From the NCBI GenBank assembly GCA_042867185.1, contig JBHZQV010000003.1:186001-250000 (forward strand): DNA of 64,000 nucleotides, written 5' to 3'. The notes beneath the pieces were generated by a model that was given only the letters and a program-made list of their open reading frames with translations, was not told where the DNA came from and did not search any database. Source of the DNA: Xylophilus sp042867185 (lineage in GTDB: Bacteria; Pseudomonadota; Gammaproteobacteria; Burkholderiales; Burkholderiaceae_C). A program made the position numbers and the translations under genes. This document shows, piece by piece, positions 31,847 through 40,861 of the stretch. Each line of letters starts with the position of its first letter. Positions within the stretch are counted from its first letter, which is position 1.

Positions 31847-33196
31847 CTAGACCAGCTTCTTGACCAGAACCTGGCTCTTGCGGTCCCAGTTGTACTTGCG
31901 CTTGCGGGCTTCGGGCAGCCAGTCGGGGTCGACCGGCTGGAAGCCCCGCTTCAAAAACCAGTGCATCGTGCGGGTCGTCAGCACGAAGATGCTGCCGAGC
32001 CCCATGGCACGCGCCCGCTGCTCGATGCGGCGCAGGATCTTCTCCCCGTCGCCCTGGCCCTGGCTTTGCGGCGAGACGGTCAGCGCGGCCATCTCGCCGG
32101 TGCGCGCTTCGGCATAGGGGTAGAGCGCGGCGCAGGCGAAGATCACGCCGTCGTGCTCGACGATGGTGTAGTGGTCGGCGTCGCGCTCGATCTCGGTGCG
32201 GTCGCGCTTGACCAGTGTGCCGTCCTTCTCGAACGGTTCGATCAGCTGCAGGATGCCGCCCACGTCGTCGGCGGTGGCCTCGCGCAGGCTCTCGAGCTTC
32301 TCGTCGATCACCATCGTGCCGATGCCGTCGTGCACGTACACCTCCAGCAGCAGCGCACCGTCGACCGCGAACGGCAGGATGTGGCTGCGCTCCACCCCGG
32401 CCTTGCAGGCCTTCACGCAGTGCTGCAGGTAGAAGCCCGCATCGGTCGGCAAGAGCGGCGGCGGCAGGGCGGCCAGCAGCTTCTCGGCCACGGCCAGCGG
32501 CATTTCGGTGTCGATGGGGTTATCGTCGCCCTCGGGCGCGTCGGGCTGGGCGCGGATGCCCGGTACCTCGGTCAGGAACAGCAGCTTGTCGGCCTGCAGT
32601 TCGATCGCGACGCTGGTCGCCACTTCCTCCATCGTGAGGTTGAAGGCCTCGCCGGTGGGCGAGAAGCCGAAGGGCGACAGCAGCACCATCGCGCCGAAAT
32701 CCAGCGAGCGCAGGATGCCGGCCGTATCCACCTTGCGCACCAGCCCCGAATGCTTGAAGTTGACCCCGTCGACGATGCCGACCGGCCGGGCGGTGAGGAA
32801 GTTGCCCGAGATGATCCGCACGGTGGAGCCGGCCATCGGCGTGTTGGGCAGGCCCTGGCTGAAGGCGGCCTCGATCTCGTAGCGCAGCTGGCCGGCAGCC
32901 TCCTGCGCGCAATCGAGCGCCACGCCGTCGGTGATCCGCATGCCGTGCGAATACTGCGGCGTGTGGCCCTTGGCCAGCAGCTGCTCGTTGACCTGCGGCC
33001 GGAAGCCGTGCACCAGCACGATCTTCACGCCCATGCTCTGGATCAGCGCGATGTCCTGCGCGATGGTCTGCAGCTTGCCGGCGGCGATCGCCTCGCCCGC
33101 GATGGCCACCACGAAGGTCTTGCCGCGGTGCAGGTGGATGTAGGGCGCCACCGAGCGGAACCAGGGCACGAAGGTGAAATTGAAGACGGCGGACAT
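31847..33196 (-). CDS. argA: amino-acid N-acetyltransferase (N-acetylglutamate synthase)
   Basis: A 449-aa ArgA enzyme, first step of arginine synthesis (glutamate + acetyl-CoA). Residues 1-300 are the amino-acid-kinase-like regulatory domain (HRGKTFVVAIAGEAIAAGK, LVHGFRPQVNEQL), residues 310-449 the GNAT domain (TVSPQSQGQGDGEKILRRIE, FLKRGFQPVDPDWLPEARK). The arginine-binding kinase-like domain suggests feedback inhibition. It follows vapC by 13 bp and precedes trhO by 4 bp. Confidence 0.95.
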   Translation of the reverse strand: MSAVFNFTFVPWFRSVAPYIHLHRGKTFVVAIAGEAIAAGKLQTIAQDIALIQSMGVKIVLVHGFRPQVNEQLLAKGHTPQYSHGMRITDGVALDCAQEAAGQLRYEIEAAFSQGLPNTPMAGSTVRIISGNFLTARPVGIVDGVNFKHSGLVRKVDTAGILRSLDFGAMVLLSPFGFSPTGEAFNLTMEEVATSVAIELQADKLLFLTEVPGIRAQPDAPEGDDNPIDTEMPLAVAEKLLAALPPPLLPTDAGFYLQHCVKACKAGVERSHILPFAVDGALLLEVYVHDGIGTMVIDEKLESLREATADDVGGILQLIEPFEKDGTLVKRDRTEIERDADHYTIVEHDGVIFACAALYPYAEARTGEMAALTVSPQSQGQGDGEKILRRIEQRARAMGLGSIFVLTTRTMHWFLKRGFQPVDPDWLPEARKRKYNWDRKSQVLVKKLV

Positions 33197-33209
33197 GGGC
33201 AGGGCGGGT

Positions 33210-33632
33210 TCAGGCGGGCTCGAGAAAAGGGTTGACCACCTTCAGGTGGCCGAAGCGGCGGCCGTGCTGGCCGTCCTCGGTGTACAGCACGTCGGCACGG
33301 GCGCGCAGCGCGGCCTCCAGGATCAGCGCGTCCCACCAGGAGAGCCGGTGTTCCTGCGCCAGGTCGCACGCGGCGAGGATAGCCTGTGGCGTCATGTGCA
33401 GCACCTCGAACGCGCTGAGCTGCCGCAGCTGGTGCTGCGCCTCCTGCGGGCTCAGCGGCGGGCGCAGCTTGCGGGTGCTGATGCTGTAGAACTCCTGCAG
33501 CACCTGGGTGCTGAGCGCGACCTGGTGGTCGGCCGCGGCACGGGCGAAGCAGTCGATCGCCTGCTCCTGGCGCGCCGGGTCGGCGGCGTCGATCGTGTAG
33601 AGCAGGATGTTGGTGTCGAAGAAGCAGATCAC
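33210..33632 (-). CDS. vapC: PIN-domain ribonuclease toxin (VapC type)
   Basis: A 140-aa PIN-domain protein. The acidic active-site residues are Asp6 (FFDTNILLY), Glu47 (LQEFYS), Asp101 (SWWDALI) and Asp120 (YTEDGQHG). Start is GTG at 33632, overlapping the antitoxin stop (GTGA), which explains why longer in-frame extensions are not used. VapC toxins cut tRNA or rRNA. Placed between vapB and argA on the minus strand. Confidence 0.9.
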   Translation of the reverse strand: MICFFDTNILLYTIDAADPARQEQAIDCFARAAADHQVALSTQVLQEFYSISTRKLRPPLSPQEAQHQLRQLSAFEVLHMTPQAILAACDLAQEHRLSWWDALILEAALRARADVLYTEDGQHGRRFGHLKVVNPFLEPA

Positions 33633-33883
33633 GTGCCGCCGCTTTCGCGGGTGGGGCGGTCGTAGGCGTCCTCGCGCGTCCAGCCGGCACCCTGGCGGTT
33701 GGCCTGGCTGCTGCGTGCCAGCGCGATGAAGGCGTCGGCCGCGGCCTGCTGGCGGTTGCCGCCCTGGGCGTAGTCGGACAAAAACTCGCGCACCTTGGCA
33801 CTGACCGAGGTGCCTTCGTGGATCGCCCGGACCCGGGCTTTCTTGACGATGGCGTCGTCCAACGCAATGGTGAGATTGGTCAT
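33629..33883 (-). CDS. vapB: VapB-type antitoxin (ribbon-helix-helix)
   Basis: An 84-aa protein starting at ATG 33883 with GGAG upstream (an ATG at 33898 is weaker). The N-terminal MTNLTIALDDAIVKKARVRA, then GTSVSAKVREFLSDY, is a ribbon-helix-helix DNA-binding segment; the C-terminal part is polar and should wrap the toxin. It likely represses its own promoter in the 70-bp gap to hrpA, which is divergent. Confidence 0.85.
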   Translation of the reverse strand: MTNLTIALDDAIVKKARVRAIHEGTSVSAKVREFLSDYAQGGNRQQAAADAFIALARSSQANRQGAGWTREDAYDRPTRESGGT

Positions 33884-33952
33884 GACCGGCTCCGACATAA
33901 GGACACGTCAGCCAGTGTAGCACGTGAACTCGTGCGGTGCGATAATCGCCGG

Positions 33953-36900
33953 GTGACCCTCAAGATCGAATTCCCCGAATCCCTGCCCGTCTCGGCCCGC
34001 CGCGCCGAAATCCGCGAAGCCCTGGAGGCGAACCAGGTGGTGATCGTCTGCGGCGAAACCGGGTCCGGCAAGACCACCCAGCTGCCCAAGATCGCGCTCG
34101 AGATGGGCCGCGGCAAGCTGGGCAAGCCGGCGGGGCAGGGCCGGCTGATCGGCCATACCCAGCCGCGCCGGATCGCCGCGTCGTCGGTCGCCAAGCGCAT
34201 CGCCGAGGAGCTGAAGACGCCGCTGGGCGAGGTGGTGGGTTTCCGGGTGCGCTTCCAGGACCGGCTGTCGAAGGACGCCTCGGTCAAGCTGATGACCGAC
34301 GGCATCCTGCTGGCCGAGACCCAGACCGATCCGCTGCTGAAGGCCTACGACACGATCATCATCGACGAGGCGCACGAGCGCAGCCTCAACATCGACTTTT
34401 TGCTGGGCTACCTGCGCGAGATCCTGCCGCGCCGGCCCGACCTGAAGATCGTCGTCACCTCGGCCACGATCGACGCCGACCGGTTCGCGCAGCATTTCGC
34501 GTCGAGCAAGCGCCCGGCGCCGGGCCGCCCCAAGCCGGGCGGCGCCCCCTCGGGGGGCAGCGAGCCACACGAAGTGGGCGAGCGTGGGGGCGTGATGGTT
34601 CCTGCGCCGGTCATCTACGTCTCCGGCCGCACGTTCCCGGTCGAGCAACGGTATCGACCGTTCGAGGAATCCCGCGACTACGGCCTGAACGAAGCCATCG
34701 CCGACGGCGTGGACGAACTCTGGATGGGCAACGCGGGCGGCGACATCCTGGTCTTCCTGCCCGGCGAGCGCGAGATCCGCGAGGCGGCCGACCACCTGCG
34801 CAAGCACCTGGCCCACCAGCCGGTGATGCGCGGCGCCGAGGTGCTGCCGCTGTTCGCCCGGCTGTCGCAAGCCGAGCAGGACCGCATCTTCGACGGCCAC
34901 ACCGGGCGGCGCATCGTGCTGGCGACCAACGTGGCCGAGACATCGCTCACCGTGCCCGGCGTGCGCTACGTGATCGACGCCGGCACCGCCCGGGTCAAGC
35001 GCTACAGCTTCCGCAGCAAGGTGGAGCAGCTGCTGGTCGAGCCGGTGAGCCAGGCGGCGGCCAACCAGCGCGCCGGCCGCTGCGGCCGGGTGGCCAACGG
35101 CATCTGCATCCGGCTCTACGACCAGAAGGATTTCGAGGGCCGGCCGCGCTTCACCGATCCGGAAATTTTGCGCAGCTCGCTGGCGGGCGTGATCTTGCGG
35201 ATGAAGTCGCTGCACCTGGGCGACGTGGCGCGCTTCCCCTTCCTGGAGGCGCCCTCGGGCCGCGCGATCGCCGACGGCTACCAGCTGCTGGCCGAGCTCG
35301 GCGCGGTGGACGAGGCCAACGACCTGACCGAGGTGGGCCGCCAGCTCTCGCGCCTGCCGCTCGATCCCAGGATCGGCCGGATGATCCTGGAAGGCCGCGA
35401 CCGCGGCGCGCTGGAAGAGGTGCTGGTGATTGCCAGCGCGCTCAGCGTGCAGGACGTGCGCGACCGGCCTATGGAGCTGCAGGCCCAGGCCGACCAGGCG
35501 CATGCCAAGTTCGACGACGACAAGAGCGAGTTCAGCGGCTACCTGCGCCTGTGGAAGTGGCTGGGCGACGCCCGCGGCGGCGTGCCGGTGGCGATGACGC
35601 GGCGGGAGATGGGCGTGCAGAACGCACCCGCGCAGCGGCATCCACGCAACCATGCGGCCTTGCCGATCGCGCAGCGGAGCGTGAGCGTGGCAGCGGTCGC
35701 GGAGGTGGGGCCCGCCTCGCCCCAACCCTCTCACGCCGGAGGACGAGGGGGCAAGACCGGAGGCGAAGCACTGCCTCTCCCACAGACGGGAGAGGGCGAG
35801 GGCCCCGCTGCGGTCCACAAGCTCAGCAACCGCCAGTACGAACAACTGCTGCGGCAGAACTTCATCAGCATCCGCCGCGTGCGCGAATGGCGCGACATCC
35901 ACAGCCAGTTGCTGACGGTGATCAACGACCAGAAGTGGGTCTTCAACCGCAACCCGGCGGGCTACGAAGAGCTGCACAAGGCGCTGCTGTCGGGCCTCCT
36001 GGGCAACATCGGCTTCAAGCCCGAGGAAGAAGACGTCTACCTGGGCGCGCGCGGCATCCGCTTCCACCGCCATCCGGGCGCGCACCTGAGCAAGAAGCCG
36101 GGCCGCTGGATCGTGGCGGCCGAGCTGGTCGAGACCACGCGCCTCTTCGGCCGCGGCATCGCCAACATCGAGCCGCAGTGGCTGGAAGAGGTGGGCGGCC
36201 ACCTGCTGAAGAAGCAACTGCTCGACCCGCACTGGGAAAAGCGCTCGGCCGAGGTGGTGGCGCTGGAGCGGGCCACGCTCTACGGCCTGGTGGTCTACAA
36301 CAACCGGCGCATGCCCTTCAGCCGGATCGATCCGCAGGGCGCGCGCGACATCTTCCTGCGCTCGGCCCTGGTCGGCGAGGAGTGGGAGACCAAGCTGCCC
36401 TTCCTGGCCGCCAACCGCAAGACGATCCGCCAGGTAGAGGAGCTGGAGCATAAGGCGCGCCGGCAGGACGTGCTGGTCGACGACGAGTTCATCTACGCCT
36501 TCTACGACAAGCAGGTGCCCGAGCAGATCGCCACCGGTCGCGAATTCGAGCAGTGGTACCGCGAGGCCGCCCGCGGCAACCCCGAGCTGCTGCTGCTGAC
36601 CCGCGACGCGCTGATGCGCCACGAGGCGGCCGGCATCACCGGCAGCGCCTTCCCGCGCACGGTGAAGCTGGGCGGCGTGGACTGCAGCGCCAGCTACCTG
36701 CATGCGCCGGGCGACGCCAAGGACGGGGTGAGCGTCGCGGTGCCGATCTTCGTGCTGAACCAGGTCAGCGAAGACCGGGCCGAATGGCTGGTGCCCGGCA
36801 TGCTGAAGGACAAGATCCAGGCGCTGCTCAAGAGCCTGCCGCAGAAGCCCCGCGCCCGGCTGGTGCCGCTGCCCGAATCGGCCACCCGCATCGCGGAGCG

Positions 36901-38134
36901 GCTGAACGCGCCCGAGCTGTTCGGCCACGGTTCGCTGACCGACGCGCTGTTGAAGCAGGTGCGCGAGATGACCCAGCTGGACGTCAAGCGCGCCGACTTC
37001 AAGCCCGACATGCTGAGCCCGCACCTGTTCATGCACCTGCGGGTGGTCGACGAGCACGGCCGCCAGCTCGGCGCCGGCCGCAGCCTGGCGGCGCTGAAAG
37101 CCGAGCTGGGCGCCCAGGCGCGGGGCGCGTTCCAGGCACTGGCCGGCTTGCGGCTGGCGGAGGGGAAATCCAAGGAAAAAGTGCCCGAGGCCGGCGCGGA
37201 GAGACGGCTACCTGCTATTAAAAAAGAAGCGTCGCCCGCGCCCGGTGCTGCACGGCCCGCGGCTGGCCCGGCCGCGGCGCCGGCGGACCAGCGCTACACC
37301 GCCTGGACCTTCGGCGCGCTGCCCGAGCTGATGGAGATCCGCAAGGGCGGCCAGACGCTGGTCGGATTCCCCGCGCTGATCGACGCCCAGGACAGCGTGC
37401 GGATCGAGGTCTTCGACGAGCCCGCCGTCGCCGCCGCCCGCCACCGCGCCGGCCTGCGCCGGCTATTCGCGCTGCAGATCAAGGACGCGCTGAAATACCT
37501 GGAGAAGAACGTGCCCGAGCTGCAGAAGATGGCGGTGGCCTTCATGCCGCTCGGCACCCAGGAAGAGCTGCGCGGCCAGATTCTGGATGTGGCGATGGAC
37601 CGGGCGTTTCTGCTCGACCCGCTGCCCACGTCCGAGGCCGAATTCAAGAAGCGGCTGGACGAAGGCCGCGGCCGGCTGACCCTGATCGCCAACGAGGTGG
37701 CGCGGCTGGCGGCCGGCGTGCTGGTGGAGTATGCCGCCGCGGCCCGCAAGATCAAGGACACCAAAGTCCAGCCCGACGCGGTGGCCGACGCCCATCAGCA
37801 GCTGCAGCGGCTGGTGCCGAAGCACTTCCTGGCCGCGACCCCGTGGCCGCAGCTGCAGCACCTGGTGCGCTACCTGAAGGCGATCGTGCTGCGCCTCGAC
37901 AAGCTGCGCGCGGATCCGGCCCGCGATGCCCAGCGCCTGGCCGAGCTGCGGCCGCAGGAGCAGCGCTACTGGCGGCTGGTGGCCGAGCGCAAGGGCCAGG
38001 TCGATGCGCCGATGCAGGAGCTGCGCTGGCTGCTGGAAGAGCTGCGGGTGAGCTTCTTCGCCCAGGAACTGCGCACGCCGCAGCCGGTGAGCCTCAAGCG
38101 GCTCGACAAGGCGTGGGCGTTGCTGAACATTTAG
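33953..38134 (+). CDS. hrpA: ATP-dependent RNA helicase HrpA
   Basis: A 1393-aa DEAH-box helicase. Walker A GETGSGKTT at 34-42, DEAH at 138-141, SATI, QRAGRCGRV and the HA2/OB and DUF3418 C-terminal regions are present. Start is GTG 33953 (VTLKIEFPESLPVSARR fits the family). It is longer than usual (about 1300 aa) because three dispersed repeats are translated within it: residues about 186-216 (after motif III), about 560-620 (before KLSNRQYEQLL) and near 1070-1095. All keep the frame. HrpA acts on mRNA and stalled or collided ribosomes. Confidence 0.95.
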   Translation: MTLKIEFPESLPVSARRAEIREALEANQVVIVCGETGSGKTTQLPKIALEMGRGKLGKPAGQGRLIGHTQPRRIAASSVAKRIAEELKTPLGEVVGFRVRFQDRLSKDASVKLMTDGILLAETQTDPLLKAYDTIIIDEAHERSLNIDFLLGYLREILPRRPDLKIVVTSATIDADRFAQHFASSKRPAPGRPKPGGAPSGGSEPHEVGERGGVMVPAPVIYVSGRTFPVEQRYRPFEESRDYGLNEAIADGVDELWMGNAGGDILVFLPGEREIREAADHLRKHLAHQPVMRGAEVLPLFARLSQAEQDRIFDGHTGRRIVLATNVAETSLTVPGVRYVIDAGTARVKRYSFRSKVEQLLVEPVSQAAANQRAGRCGRVANGICIRLYDQKDFEGRPRFTDPEILRSSLAGVILRMKSLHLGDVARFPFLEAPSGRAIADGYQLLAELGAVDEANDLTEVGRQLSRLPLDPRIGRMILEGRDRGALEEVLVIASALSVQDVRDRPMELQAQADQAHAKFDDDKSEFSGYLRLWKWLGDARGGVPVAMTRREMGVQNAPAQRHPRNHAALPIAQRSVSVAAVAEVGPASPQPSHAGGRGGKTGGEALPLPQTGEGEGPAAVHKLSNRQYEQLLRQNFISIRRVREWRDIHSQLLTVINDQKWVFNRNPAGYEELHKALLSGLLGNIGFKPEEEDVYLGARGIRFHRHPGAHLSKKPGRWIVAAELVETTRLFGRGIANIEPQWLEEVGGHLLKKQLLDPHWEKRSAEVVALERATLYGLVVYNNRRMPFSRIDPQGARDIFLRSALVGEEWETKLPFLAANRKTIRQVEELEHKARRQDVLVDDEFIYAFYDKQVPEQIATGREFEQWYREAARGNPELLLLTRDALMRHEAAGITGSAFPRTVKLGGVDCSASYLHAPGDAKDGVSVAVPIFVLNQVSEDRAEWLVPGMLKDKIQALLKSLPQKPRARLVPLPESATRIAERLNAPELFGHGSLTDALLKQVREMTQLDVKRADFKPDMLSPHLFMHLRVVDEHGRQLGAGRSLAALKAELGAQARGAFQALAGLRLAEGKSKEKVPEAGAERRLPAIKKEASPAPGAARPAAGPAAAPADQRYTAWTFGALPELMEIRKGGQTLVGFPALIDAQDSVRIEVFDEPAVAAARHRAGLRRLFALQIKDALKYLEKNVPELQKMAVAFMPLGTQEELRGQILDVAMDRAFLLDPLPTSEAEFKKRLDEGRGRLTLIANEVARLAAGVLVEYAAAARKIKDTKVQPDAVADAHQQLQRLVPKHFLAATPWPQLQHLVRYLKAIVLRLDKLRADPARDAQRLAELRPQEQRYWRLVAERKGQVDAPMQELRWLLEELRVSFFAQELRTPQPVSLKRLDKAWALLNI
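34528..34597. repeat. in-frame repeat insertion in hrpA, family 2
   Basis: GCCGGGCCGCCCCAAGCCGG, GGCGCCCCCTCGGGGGGCAG, then CACACGAAGTGGGCGAGCGT. This GC-rich inverted type of repeat is known to me from intergenic regions of Comamonadaceae. Here it encodes GRPKPGGAPSGGSEPHEVGE within hrpA, between motif III and the conserved VIYVSGRTFPVEQRY. Confidence 0.6.
35630..35815. repeat. in-frame repeat insertion in hrpA (CTCTCCC/GGGAGAGGG type)
   Basis: Ends with CCTCTCCCACAGACGGGAGA, an inverted repeat of the CCCTCTCC-N-GGAGAGGG type common between genes in many beta- and gammaproteobacteria. The stretch codes for a low-complexity insert of about 60 residues (AQRHPRNHAALPIAQRS ... PLPQTGEGEGP) where normal HrpA has a short link. 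Confidence 0.5.
37163..37232 (-). repeat. dispersed repeat, family 1, copy F (inside hrpA)
   Basis: Minus strand: GCTTCTTTTTTAATAGCAGG, then GTAGCCGTCTCTCCGCGCCG and GCCTCGGGCACTTTTTCC. Keeps the family 1 order of blocks. Translated in hrpA as part of the linker KSKEKVPEAGAERRLPAIK. Confidence 0.5.
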
Positions 38135-38238
38135 AGCGGCTGACGAAACGGCAAAAGTCGTCGGATGCCAACGACGGAGCCGGCCAGGGATAGCAGTGCG
38201 ACATGGAGGTGGATACGGCGCTCGAAGCGGGTCGCCCC
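38135..38238 (-). pseudogene. probable IS transposase C-terminal remnant
   Basis: Reading left from the MFS stop: ATRFERRIHLHVALLSLAG then GIRRLLPFRQPL and stop, just beside the hrpA stop. The RFERR-hydrophobic pattern resembles the C-terminus of IS5-type DDE transposases. Only about 34 codons; no start or inverted end is seen. Confidence 0.35.
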
Positions 38239-39480
38239 CTACGCGGCTGGGCAGTCGCGCCCGCCAAGGCGCGCCATCATCAGCACGGCCCCCACGGAGA
38301 TGGCGACCATGGTCGCGAACAGCGCTGCGCGTGCTGCGTCCGATGCCAGCAGGGAGACGAGGGAAGAGAACGCAAGTGCGAGCGCCAGGTTGATTGATCT
38401 GACGATACTGTCTCCGGCGCTCACGACCTGCGCCATCAGGTTGGGTGGCGTGATGCGCTGCCCGGTGATGACAATCGAGGTGCGAATGGCGGCGGAATAC
38501 AGGCCCAGCGCTATGGCCGAAGCCGCATAGGCCCATGCGGACGGCCAGCAGAACAAGGCGACAAGCAACGCAGTTCCGTAGACGGTCAGCGCAGCCACGG
38601 CCAGATACCGCGAAGCCGGCAGTGTGCCGATGTTTCGAAGCTTCGCGCATGGAATCAGGATCACGCTCGCTCCCACGATGGCGGCAGCGGTCAGCCCCGA
38701 CAAGGCGCCTTGGTAGAGCGGAAATTTCCCCGGAAACATGCCTTTCAAGGCAACCGGGACATAGATCGCCCATATCAGCAGCGACGACCCCGTCAGCACG
38801 CGCGCCAGCAGCAGCAGGCGGATCGACGGGCTGGCCTGGATGGCAGAGAACCCGGCCATGGCGCCATGCCTGACATGGTTGCCGTCGCGGTTATCGGCGC
38901 CGAGCAGATGAATGAACAGGAGAGCTCCCGCCGACCCAGCAAGGCACCCCGACAGCGACGCGCGCCAACCGAAAAGGACGGCTGCCGCACCGCCCATGAC
39001 GGGAAGCGCCACCGCCAAAAACGCCTCCAGGGTCTGCAGGTGCTTCGACACTTCCTCTCGGGCTTGCGGGGCAGCGAATCTCCACTGAACCAGCTGCCAT
39101 CGGCACGCCGATATTGCCGACTCGCACAGCGACGCCGCAACACAGAGGGCCACCAGCACACCGATACGGAGGTGGTCGACAGCAAGCATCGCCGCCAAGA
39201 TCACCAGCAGGCGTATGGCTTCCGCACCGCGCAGCAGCGCGTAGGCCGGGATCGTCCTCAGCAGCGCGCCGGTCGCCACTCCTCCGAGGGCGATCCCGGC
39301 AAAGGCGCCGGCAACCACCGTGGTCGTGCCTCGCATCGACATCTGTGCCGTCGCGGCGGCCGTCAAGGTGAACAGCCACAGGGCCGCTGTGCCCGATTGC
39401 GCGGCAACCAGCCAAACCATGCGTCGGCGAAGGGAATGTTCCGCGAGCGCTGGAAGTTTTCGGTCGATGAGTGCGTTCAA
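38239..39480 (-). CDS. MFS-type membrane transporter
   Basis: A 413-aa protein with about 12 hydrophobic helices (LVAAQSGTAALWLFTLTAAAT, GTTTVVAGAFAGIALGGVAT, ARVLTGSSLLIWAIYVPVAL) and a central polar loop, consistent with the major facilitator superfamily. Substrate unknown. Codon choice is less G+C-biased than in its neighbours and an IS scrap lies at its 3' side, so it may be acquired. The 216-bp gap to the next gene (39481-39696) shows nothing clear. Confidence 0.7.
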   Translation of the reverse strand: MNALIDRKLPALAEHSLRRRMVWLVAAQSGTAALWLFTLTAAATAQMSMRGTTTVVAGAFAGIALGGVATGALLRTIPAYALLRGAEAIRLLVILAAMLAVDHLRIGVLVALCVAASLCESAISACRWQLVQWRFAAPQAREEVSKHLQTLEAFLAVALPVMGGAAAVLFGWRASLSGCLAGSAGALLFIHLLGADNRDGNHVRHGAMAGFSAIQASPSIRLLLLARVLTGSSLLIWAIYVPVALKGMFPGKFPLYQGALSGLTAAAIVGASVILIPCAKLRNIGTLPASRYLAVAALTVYGTALLVALFCWPSAWAYAASAIALGLYSAAIRTSIVITGQRITPPNLMAQVVSAGDSIVRSINLALALAFSSLVSLLASDAARAALFATMVAISVGAVLMMARLGGRDCPAA

Positions 39481-39696
39481 GTAGCCGCCGTCAGCTAAAA
39501 GGGAGTCCGATCACATTTATCGAAGCAACTTGTGCATCGTGTGGCGCACTGGATGCGCAGTGGGCACCATCCACGACGCCGGCTGGTGCCGCCGGCTCGA
39601 TGGAACATCGGCGGCTGAACTCGACAAGGCATCGATCGAGCGCCGGCTGACGGGCAGCGGCGCTGCGCTCAGCGTGGGAGCGTGAGGGGCGGCTGG

Positions 39697-40719
39697 CTAG
39701 AACAACTCTACGTCGTTGTTCGCCAGGTTCGACGATTCGAGCTTGCCACTGGCGACCAGGGTCTCGTAGTGCTGGACCTGGTTGCGGCCATTTTGCTTGC
39801 CGTAGTAGAGCGCCTGGTCCGCGTGGCCCAGCACCTCGACCGACGAGCCGCGGGCGGTGCTGGTGAAGCCTACCGTCACGGTGACACGGCCGACCTGCGG
39901 GAACACGTGCTGCTCGATGTTGGTCCGGAAGCGGTTGAAGATGCGGTGCGCGTCTTGCAGCGTGACCGAGCGGAGCAGCACCACGAACTCTTCGCCGCCG
40001 AAGCGGAAGATGCGGTCGTGGGTACGGAACGAGGAACGCAGCAGGTTGGTGACCAGGATCAGCACCTCGTCGCCGTACAGGTGGCCGAAACGGTCGTTGA
40101 CCTGCTTGAAATGGTCGATGTCGACCACGCCCAGCCAGTGCTGCTCGGGCTCGGTGGAGCCGGTCGCGATCTCGGTGCCGCGGGGCTGGACCTCGATCTG
40201 CGAATAGCGCGAGAACTGCTCGTCGAAGGTCTTGCGGTTGAGCAGGCCGGTGAGCGCGTCCCGCTCGCTGTAGTCGAGCAGGCTTTGGTAGTTGCGGTAG
40301 ACCTCCGCGATGCCGTAGACCACGTCGAGGGCCTGCGTGTTGTACGGCACGTCGTTGCACAGCTCCAGCACCGACACCACCTTGTCCTGCAACCGCACCG
40401 GCAGCCAGAGGGTGTAGATGCCGTCTTCCCGGCGCTCGGCGCTGTTGAGCCGCTGCTCGATCGCCTGGTCGAGCTCGGGGAAATGCGAGAACGGCTCCAG
40501 GTCGTTGAAGGGCACCCGGCGGTCGCTGATGACCGGCTGGCCCGCATCGAGCAGCAGCACCGGTCGAATCCAGCGGCCGTCGGCGCTGTGGACCAGCTCC
40601 AGCTTGCGGACCTGGCGGATGTTGACCAGGTGCCGCATGGCCGACACGACGGAAACCTCCAGGCGGTCCTGATCGCGGTGGCCGGTGATTTCTACGAGGT
40701 GCTGAAGAATCGGGGTCAT
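39697..40719 (-). CDS. GGDEF diguanylate cyclase
   Basis: A 340-aa predicted c-di-GMP synthase. An N-terminal GAF-like sensor region (about residues 1-150) is followed by SLLDYSERDALTGLLNRKTF and the GGDEF domain: VVDIDHFKQVNDRFGH and the active motif FGGEEF. An RxxD product-inhibition site (RTHD) stands five residues before GGEEF. Start at ATG 40719 with GAGAAG upstream; the longer frame to 40800 lacks support. Cytosolic, no membrane segments. Confidence 0.9.
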   Translation of the reverse strand: MTPILQHLVEITGHRDQDRLEVSVVSAMRHLVNIRQVRKLELVHSADGRWIRPVLLLDAGQPVISDRRVPFNDLEPFSHFPELDQAIEQRLNSAERREDGIYTLWLPVRLQDKVVSVLELCNDVPYNTQALDVVYGIAEVYRNYQSLLDYSERDALTGLLNRKTFDEQFSRYSQIEVQPRGTEIATGSTEPEQHWLGVVDIDHFKQVNDRFGHLYGDEVLILVTNLLRSSFRTHDRIFRFGGEEFVVLLRSVTLQDAHRIFNRFRTNIEQHVFPQVGRVTVTVGFTSTARGSSVEVLGHADQALYYGKQNGRNQVQHYETLVASGKLESSNLANNDVELF

Positions 40720-40861
40720 CTTCTCGGGTGGGACCGGGAGGGCAAGGAGGGCAGGAGGGGCGATGGTGGCATTGTGCCCGCAACGGTGAACGGGCGGCAT
40801 AAAGTGCCGGATTGAAAGAGGGCGCAGTCTGGCTTCATCAGACTACGCAGCCCCGGGAACT

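Noticed and set aside
33210..33923. Longer version of the PIN protein with 97 extra N-terminal residues
   Set aside because: The extra part is the antitoxin gene read in another frame; the GTG at 33632 with the GTGA overlap is the natural start.
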